A stretch of DNA of 5,612 bases from Salinimicrobium flavum. Lineage in GTDB: Bacteria; Bacteroidota; Bacteroidia; Flavobacteriales; Flavobacteriaceae. Below are positions 1 to 5,612 of the stretch, piece by piece. Under the pieces are notes generated by a model. That model saw only the letters and a list, made by a program, of their open reading frames with translations, had not been told where the DNA came from and did not search any database. Within the stretch, counting starts at the first letter, position 1. Every line of letters starts with the position of its first letter. The DNA is taken from contig NZ_JBHULT010000001.1 in the NCBI RefSeq assembly GCF_042684505.1, positions 1-5,612 of the forward strand. The letters run 5' to 3'. A program made the translations under genes and the position numbers.

Positions 1-52
1 AAATCGGGACGGAGAGGAATTCCTTAGTAATTGTAAATTTATTTAAGATTTA
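1..52 (+). other. Partial leader upstream of 16S rRNA
   Basis: These are the last ~50 bases of the operon leader before the mature 16S 5' end. The stretch is A+T-rich and contains the palindrome GGAATTCC (16-23). No -33/-7 promoter typical of Bacteroidota is recognisable, so the promoter probably lies before the window. TCCTTA (21-26) could pair with TAAGGA (1619-1624) in the first spacer as part of a 16S processing stem, but six base pairs is weak support. Confidence 0.5.
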
Positions 53-1576
<1,524 letters not shown>

Positions 1577-1583
1577 CTAGAGC

Positions 1584-1605
1584 TTTTGCCACTTAAAAGG
1601 CAAAA
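1584..1605 (+). other. Stem-loop just after 16S
   Basis: TTTTGCC (1584-1590) and GGCAAAA (1599-1605) form a perfect 7-bp stem with an 8-nt loop, starting about 8 nt after the mature 16S 3' end. No run of T follows, so it is not a typical intrinsic terminator. A role in 16S 3' processing is possible. Confidence 0.6.
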
Positions 1606-1633
1606 CGCAATTACGACATAAGGAGCCTTTTTA

Positions 1634-1658
1634 CAAAAGAAGTAAAAGACTTCTTTTG
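1634..1658 (+). other. 10-bp perfect stem-loop in first spacer
   Basis: CAAAAGAAGT (1634-1643) pairs perfectly with ACTTCTTTTG (1649-1658) around a 5-nt AAAAG loop. The stem is long and uninterrupted. The bases that follow are not a T-tract, and genes continue downstream, so a processing or antitermination-related structure fits better than a terminator. Confidence 0.65.
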
Positions 1659-1693
1659 GTCTTAATTCACTGTCAATTTAATAATATTATAGT

Positions 1694-1769
1694 ATTGAGT
1701 ATAGAGTACTGAGTATTGAGAAGAGCGAAAGTGATCTCATTACTCAATACTAACTACTCACTACTAATT
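1694..1769 (+). repeat. Heptad-periodic inverted repeat, family ATTGAGT/ACTCAAT
   Basis: Four tandem 7-mers of form A-Y-W-GAGT (1694-1721, e.g. ATTGAGT, ACTGAGT) are followed by a short AGCGAAAGTG-containing loop. Five tandem 7-mers of the complementary form (1735-1769, e.g. ACTCAAT, ACTCACT) come next. The arms are inverted copies, so the RNA could form a long, slightly imperfect hairpin just upstream of tRNA-Ile. A related array lies at 2534-2599 just after tRNA-Ala. Confidence 0.75.
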
Positions 1770-1771
1770 GC

Positions 1772-1845
1772 AGTCTCATAGCTCAGCTGGTTAGAGCGCT
1801 ACACTGATAATGTAGAGGTCGGCAGTTCGAGTCTGCCTGAGACTA
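1772..1845 (+). tRNA. ileT: tRNA-Ile(GAU)
   Basis: A full cloverleaf can be drawn. The acceptor stem is AGTCTCA (1772-1778) with TGAGACT (1838-1844), followed by discriminator A1845. The D stem is GCTC/GAGC (1781-1784, 1794-1797). The anticodon stem CTACA/TGTAG (1799-1803, 1811-1815) carries loop CTGATAA with anticodon GAT at 1806-1808. The variable loop is AGGTC. The T stem is GGCAG/CTGCC (1821-1825, 1833-1837) with loop TTCGAGT. The 3' CCA is not encoded (the next bases are CTC), so the CCA-adding enzyme must supply it, unlike the tRNA-Ala here. Its place between 16S and tRNA-Ala is the classic rrn arrangement. The symbol is the generic rrn one and is not organism-specific. Confidence 0.97.
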
Positions 1846-1858
1846 CTCGAAAGAGTAG
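1843..1858 (+). other. GAAA-capped hairpin overlapping the tRNA-Ile 3' end
   Basis: CTACTC (1843-1848) and GAGTAG (1853-1858) form a perfect 6-bp stem closed by a GAAA tetraloop. Its 5' arm uses the last two acceptor-stem bases and the discriminator of tRNA-Ile, so it would compete with the mature tRNA fold. It may guide or delay 3' trimming of this CCA-less tRNA precursor; that role is speculative. Confidence 0.55.
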
Positions 1859-1859
1859 G

Positions 1860-1922
1860 CGAAGGTAGCGAGAAGTTTATCCGCCGAAGCGTAAGCGGAG
1901 GAGGAAGTCTGCCTGAGACTAC
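1860..1922 (+). repeat. R block copy 1, ending in a tRNA-Ile 3' fragment
   Basis: This 63-base block contains TCCGC (1880-1884) and GCGGA (1895-1899), a 5-bp stem with a 10-nt loop. It ends in AGTCTGCCTGAGACTAC (1906-1922), identical to 1830-1846, which is the 3' 16 bases of tRNA-Ile plus one. It matches 2076-2138 base for base. Bases 1831-1846 and 1907-1922 therefore form a 76-base-offset direct repeat with no N between them. Confidence 0.85.
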
Positions 1923-1929
1923 GAAAAAA

Positions 1930-1964
1930 ATGTATAATGTATATTGAATAATGTATAATTATAC
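1930..1964 (+). repeat. Heptad tandem repeat, family ATGTATA
   Basis: Five consecutive 7-mers of the ATGTATA type occupy this stretch: exact copies at 1930-1936, 1937-1943 and 1951-1957, with variants at 1944-1950 and 1958-1964. GTATAAT (1932-1938) and ATTATAC (1958-1964) are perfect inverted arms, so the stretch can also fold as a hairpin. It occurs once in the window. Confidence 0.65.
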
Positions 1965-2023
1965 TGAAAGTTCATTGAGAATTATTGAAAGGAAATTCTA
2001 GGAGCGAGTTATTGCGGGTTATC

Positions 2024-2055
2024 AACTCATAACTCACAACTCATAACTCTTAACT
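2024..2055 (+). repeat. Heptad tandem repeat, family AACTCAN (copy 1)
   Basis: AACTCAT, AACTCAC, AACTCAT and AACTCTT follow without gap from 2024 to 2051, then AACT. Upstream CTAG/GAGTTA elements (1998-2012) are partial inverted counterparts of the 3' arm, which ends in CTAG (2054-2057), so a degenerate hairpin is possible. Confidence 0.7.
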
Positions 2056-2063
2056 AGAGAAAT

Positions 2064-2073
2064 GGGGGATTAG
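2064..2073 (+). pseudogene. Truncated tRNA-Ala 5' fragment
   Basis: GGGGGATTAG equals the first 10 bases of the intact tRNA-Ala at 2453-2462, and the upstream 96 bases also match. The gene is cut off at the N (2074), after which an R block begins. It cannot be functional as written and is more likely an assembly junction than a natural remnant. Confidence 0.75.
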
Positions 2074-2074
2074 N
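2074..2074. other. Unresolved base at a repeat junction
   Basis: A single N separates the truncated tRNA-Ala start from R block copy 2. The sequence on its left continues quite differently in the other copy, into a full tRNA-Ala. This position therefore coincides with a breakpoint, as expected for a contig join or collapsed gap. Confidence 0.8.
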
Positions 2075-2075
2075 A

Positions 2076-2138
2076 CGAAGGTAGCGAGAAGTTTATCCGC
2101 CGAAGCGTAAGCGGAGGAGGAAGTCTGCCTGAGACTAC
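2076..2138 (+). repeat. R block copy 2, ending in a tRNA-Ile 3' fragment
   Basis: Identical to 1860-1922, including the TCCGC/GCGGA stem and the terminal tRNA-Ile-like 17 bases (2122-2138). It is followed by the 83-base block (2139-2221) rather than by the unique stretch that follows copy 1. Confidence 0.85.
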
Positions 2139-2221
2139 AGGCAATGATCAATAAACAATGATCAATGATCAGTTTTTTAAGCTGTTAATTGTTTACTGTT
2201 AATTGATAATTGATTAANAAG
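2139..2221 (+). repeat. 83-bp spacer block copy 1, with heptad inverted repeat CAATNNN
   Basis: Matches 2277-2359 at every resolved base; the N at 2218 corresponds to G2356. The left arm has four 7-mers of form CAAT plus three variable bases (2142-2169) and then CAG. The loop is a T-run. The right arm starts with CTG and has four 7-mers ending in TTG or CTG (2185-2212). The arms pair in heptad register around CAAT/ATTG cores. Confidence 0.8.
2218..2218. other. Unresolved base near a second repeat junction
   Basis: The N aligns with G2356 of the second 83-base block. The flanking bases match for three further positions (AAG) before diverging into R block copy 3. It marks either an ambiguous consensus base or a join. 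Confidence 0.7.
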
Positions 2222-2225
2222 ACGG

Positions 2226-2276
2226 GAAGTTTATCCGCCGAAGCGTAAACGGAGGAGGAAGTCTGCCTGAGACTAC
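2226..2276 (+). repeat. R block copy 3, 5'-truncated with one substitution
   Basis: This 51-base copy matches 1872-1922 except for A at 2249 in place of G1895. That change removes the innermost pair of the TCCGC/GCGGA stem. The 5' 12 bases of the block are replaced by a GACGG-containing sequence. It ends in the same tRNA-Ile 3' fragment (2260-2276). The sequence difference shows it came from a different original copy than R1 and R2. Confidence 0.8.
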
Positions 2277-2359
2277 AGGCAATGATCAATAAACAATGAT
2301 CAATGATCAGTTTTTTAAGCTGTTAATTGTTTACTGTTAATTGATAATTGATTAAGAAG
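2277..2359 (+). repeat. 83-bp spacer block copy 2, with heptad inverted repeat CAATNNN
   Basis: Second copy of the block at 2139-2221, fully resolved. The CAATNNN left arm is at 2280-2307 and the NNNATTG-type right arm at 2323-2350. It leads directly into the 106-bp block and the intact tRNA-Ala, so this copy is in its probable native context. Confidence 0.8.
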
Positions 2360-2462
2360 TTCATTGAGAATTATTGAAAGGAAATTCTAGGAGCGAGTTA
2401 TTGCGGGTTATCAACTCATAACTCACAACTCATAACTCTTAACTAGAGAAATGGGGGATTAG
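2357..2462 (+). repeat. 106-bp block copy 2, leading into intact tRNA-Ala
   Basis: Identical to 1968-2073. It includes the boxA-like GTTCATTGA (2359-2367), the AACTCAN heptad array (2413-2444), and the first 10 bases of the complete tRNA-Ala. The array ends about 8 bases before the tRNA. Confidence 0.9.
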
Positions 2463-2529
2463 CTCAGCTGGCTAGAGCGCCTGCCTTGCACGCAGGAGGT
2501 CATCGGTTCGACTCCGATATTCTCCACCA
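2453..2529 (+). tRNA. alaT: tRNA-Ala(UGC)
   Basis: A full cloverleaf can be drawn. The acceptor stem is GGGGGAT (2453-2459) with ATTCTCC (2519-2525). It includes the G3·U70 wobble that alanyl-tRNA synthetase recognises, and a second G·U at 5-68. The D stem is GCTC/GAGC. The anticodon stem CCTGC/GCAGG (2480-2484, 2492-2496) has loop CTTGCAC and anticodon TGC at 2487-2489. The T stem is ATCGG/CCGAT (2502-2506, 2514-2518) with loop TTCGACT. Discriminator A2526 is followed by an encoded CCA (2527-2529). It is the second tRNA of the classic Ile-Ala pair in the rrn spacer. The symbol is the generic rrn one. Confidence 0.97.
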
Positions 2530-2533
2530 TTTT

Positions 2534-2599
2534 AGTATTGAGGTATTAGAATTGAGTATTGAGATTTTCTCACTACTCATTACTAAGTACTCACTACTA
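2534..2599 (+). repeat. Heptad-periodic inverted repeat, family AGTATTG/CTCACTA
   Basis: Four 7-mers of the AGTATTG type (2534-2561) face four 7-mers of the CTCACTA type (2569-2596) around a short T-rich loop. The sequence family is the same as at 1694-1769, in a shifted register. The Ile-Ala tRNA pair is therefore bracketed by two related hairpin arrays, one ending two bases before tRNA-Ile and the other starting four bases after tRNA-Ala. Confidence 0.75.
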
Positions 2600-2606
2600 G
2601 AAAAAC

Positions 2607-2623
2607 GTTCATTGACATATTGG
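2607..2623 (+). promoter_or_regulatory. boxA-like antitermination element upstream of 23S
   Basis: GTTCATTGACATATTGG resembles the E. coli rrn boxA (TGCTCTTTAACA) in its TTC-TTGACA core. It sits about 140 bases before 23S, where a second boxA is found in many rrn operons. The same GTTCATTGA core recurs at 1970 and 2359 inside the 106-bp blocks. In E. coli boxA loads NusB/NusE (S10) to keep polymerase from terminating early; applying that here is inference. Confidence 0.4.
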
Positions 2624-2674
2624 AAAATAAGAATACGAGAAACATAAAAATTTCTATGATAGTAATATTATAGA

Positions 2675-2738
2675 TAGAGCAAATTATAATAAGGTTTTGG
2701 TCTTGCATATCGGCAAGATCAAGATTAGAGCAAAATTA
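2675..2738 (+). repeat. Imperfect direct repeat TAGAGCAAA(A)TTA
   Basis: TAGAGCAAATTA (2675-2686) and TAGAGCAAAATTA (2726-2738) flank the stem-loop at 2699-2720. They differ by one inserted A. Their position on each side of a hairpin in the 23S leader suggests a structural or protein-binding role, but none is known to me. Confidence 0.5.
2699..2720 (+). other. Stem-loop in 23S leader
   Basis: TCTTGC (2701-2706) pairs with GCAAGA (2713-2718), extended by G2700·U2719 and G2699-C2720 to 8 pairs around a 6-nt loop. It lies about 28 bases before the 23S 5' end. It is not followed by a T-run, so it probably belongs to the 23S precursor structure. Confidence 0.55.
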
Positions 2739-2747
2739 GGTAAAAGC

Positions 2748-5590
<2,843 letters not shown>

Positions 5591-5596
5591 ACTTCC

Positions 5597-5612
5597 CGGC
5601 CAGCAATGGCCG
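5597..5612 (+). other. GCAA-capped hairpin after 23S
   Basis: CGGCCA (5597-5602) and TGGCCG (5607-5612) form a perfect 6-bp G+C-rich stem with a GCAA (GNRA) tetraloop. It starts about 7 bases after the 23S terminal helix and ends on the last base of the window, so its outer pairs cannot be seen. Candidates are a processing structure in the 23S-5S spacer or the stem of a terminator; the T-tract that would decide lies outside. Confidence 0.6.

Larger units (their letters stand above)
1577..1771 (+). other. Internal transcribed spacer, 16S to tRNA-Ile
   Basis: This 195-base A+T-rich transcribed spacer holds no gene. It contains two perfect stem-loops (1584-1605 and 1634-1658) followed by a heptad-periodic inverted array (1694-1769) that ends two bases before tRNA-Ile. 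These structures probably shape the precursor RNA for cleavage between 16S and the tRNA; that role is inferred. Confidence 0.85.
1968..2073 (+). repeat. 106-bp block copy 1 (boxA-like to tRNA-Ala start)
   Basis: Identical over 106 bases to 2357-2462. It begins with a boxA-like GTTCATTGA (1970-1978), contains the AACTCAN heptad array, and ends with the first 10 bases of tRNA-Ala. It stops directly before the N at 2074. In the second copy the sequence runs on into a complete tRNA-Ala. Confidence 0.9.
1846..2452 (+). other. Repetitive spacer between tRNA-Ile and tRNA-Ala
   Basis: This 607-base region has no gene. It is built almost wholly from repeated blocks: three R copies (1860-1922, 2076-2138, 2226-2276), a unique A+T-rich heptad stretch (1923-1967), two copies of an 83-base block (2139-2221, 2277-2359) and two identical 106-base blocks (1968-2073, 2357-2462). 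Unresolved bases are at 2074 and 2218. Most Ile-Ala spacers are much shorter, so this length probably reflects spacer variants joined in assembly. Confidence 0.8.
2530..2747 (+). other. Internal transcribed spacer, tRNA-Ala to 23S
   Basis: This A+T-rich spacer without genes contains a heptad inverted array (2534-2599), a boxA-like element (2607-2623), an imperfect direct repeat of TAGAGCAAA (2675-2686 and 2726-2738) and a stem-loop (2699-2720). It ends at the 5' strand of the 23S terminal helix. Confidence 0.85.

Noticed and set aside
1634..1658. Possible intrinsic terminator
   Set aside because: The stem is strong but A+T-rich and lacks a following T-run, and tRNA and 23S genes continue downstream in the same operon.
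1860..2359. Possible CRISPR-like array from the regularly recurring R and 83-bp blocks
   Set aside because: Repeats are 51-83 bases, spacers are themselves repeated, and there is no constant repeat-spacer period or unique spacers.

Overview
The window is one ribosomal RNA operon, read entirely on the + strand, in the order 16S rRNA – tRNA-Ile(GAU) – tRNA-Ala(UGC) – 23S rRNA. The 16S is essentially complete (about 53-1576). The 23S is complete or nearly so (about 2748-5590). The promoter lies before base 1 and any 5S gene lies beyond base 5612. I find no protein-coding gene: every open reading frame of 64-211 codons lies inside an rRNA, mostly antisense to the 23S.

The 16S points to Bacteroidota, most likely family Flavobacteriaceae. 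Signs are the V1 region after 'AACACATGCAAGTCGAGGGG', the V4-V5 stretch around 719-790, and the 3' end GGAACACCTCCTTTCT in place of the proteobacterial GGATCACCTCCTTA. I do not assign a genus.

Layout: 1-52 is the end of the leader; 53-1576 is 16S; 1577-1771 is the first spacer, with two strong hairpins and a heptad-repeat inverted array; 1772-1845 is tRNA-Ile; 1846-2452 is an unusually repetitive spacer; 2453-2529 is tRNA-Ala; 2530-2747 is the spacer before 23S, with another heptad array, a boxA-like element and a hairpin; 2748-5590 is 23S; 5597-5612 is a perfect GCAA-capped hairpin that ends exactly with the window.

The spacer is the most unusual part. It holds three copies of a block (R) that ends in the last 17 bases of the tRNA-Ile region. 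It also holds two 83-base copies of a second block and two identical 106-base copies of a third. The first 106-base copy stops after 10 bases of a tRNA-Ala gene, directly before an 'N'. The two N characters and the exact repeats suggest that spacer variants from different rrn copies were joined by assembly, although a real mosaic cannot be excluded from sequence alone. Separately, almost every non-tRNA part of the spacer is built from 7-base-periodic repeats. There are five distinct heptad families, three of them clearly arranged as inverted arms that would fold into long hairpins. This is the most interesting candidate for an undescribed structural element.

The rRNAs, tRNAs and spacer elements would be made as one transcript and cut apart by RNases. 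The boxA-like and stem-loop elements between the genes probably serve antitermination and processing. The rRNAs also carry two paired substitutions relative to E. coli at antibiotic-contact sites: A1409-U1491 in 16S and A2057-U2611 in 23S.
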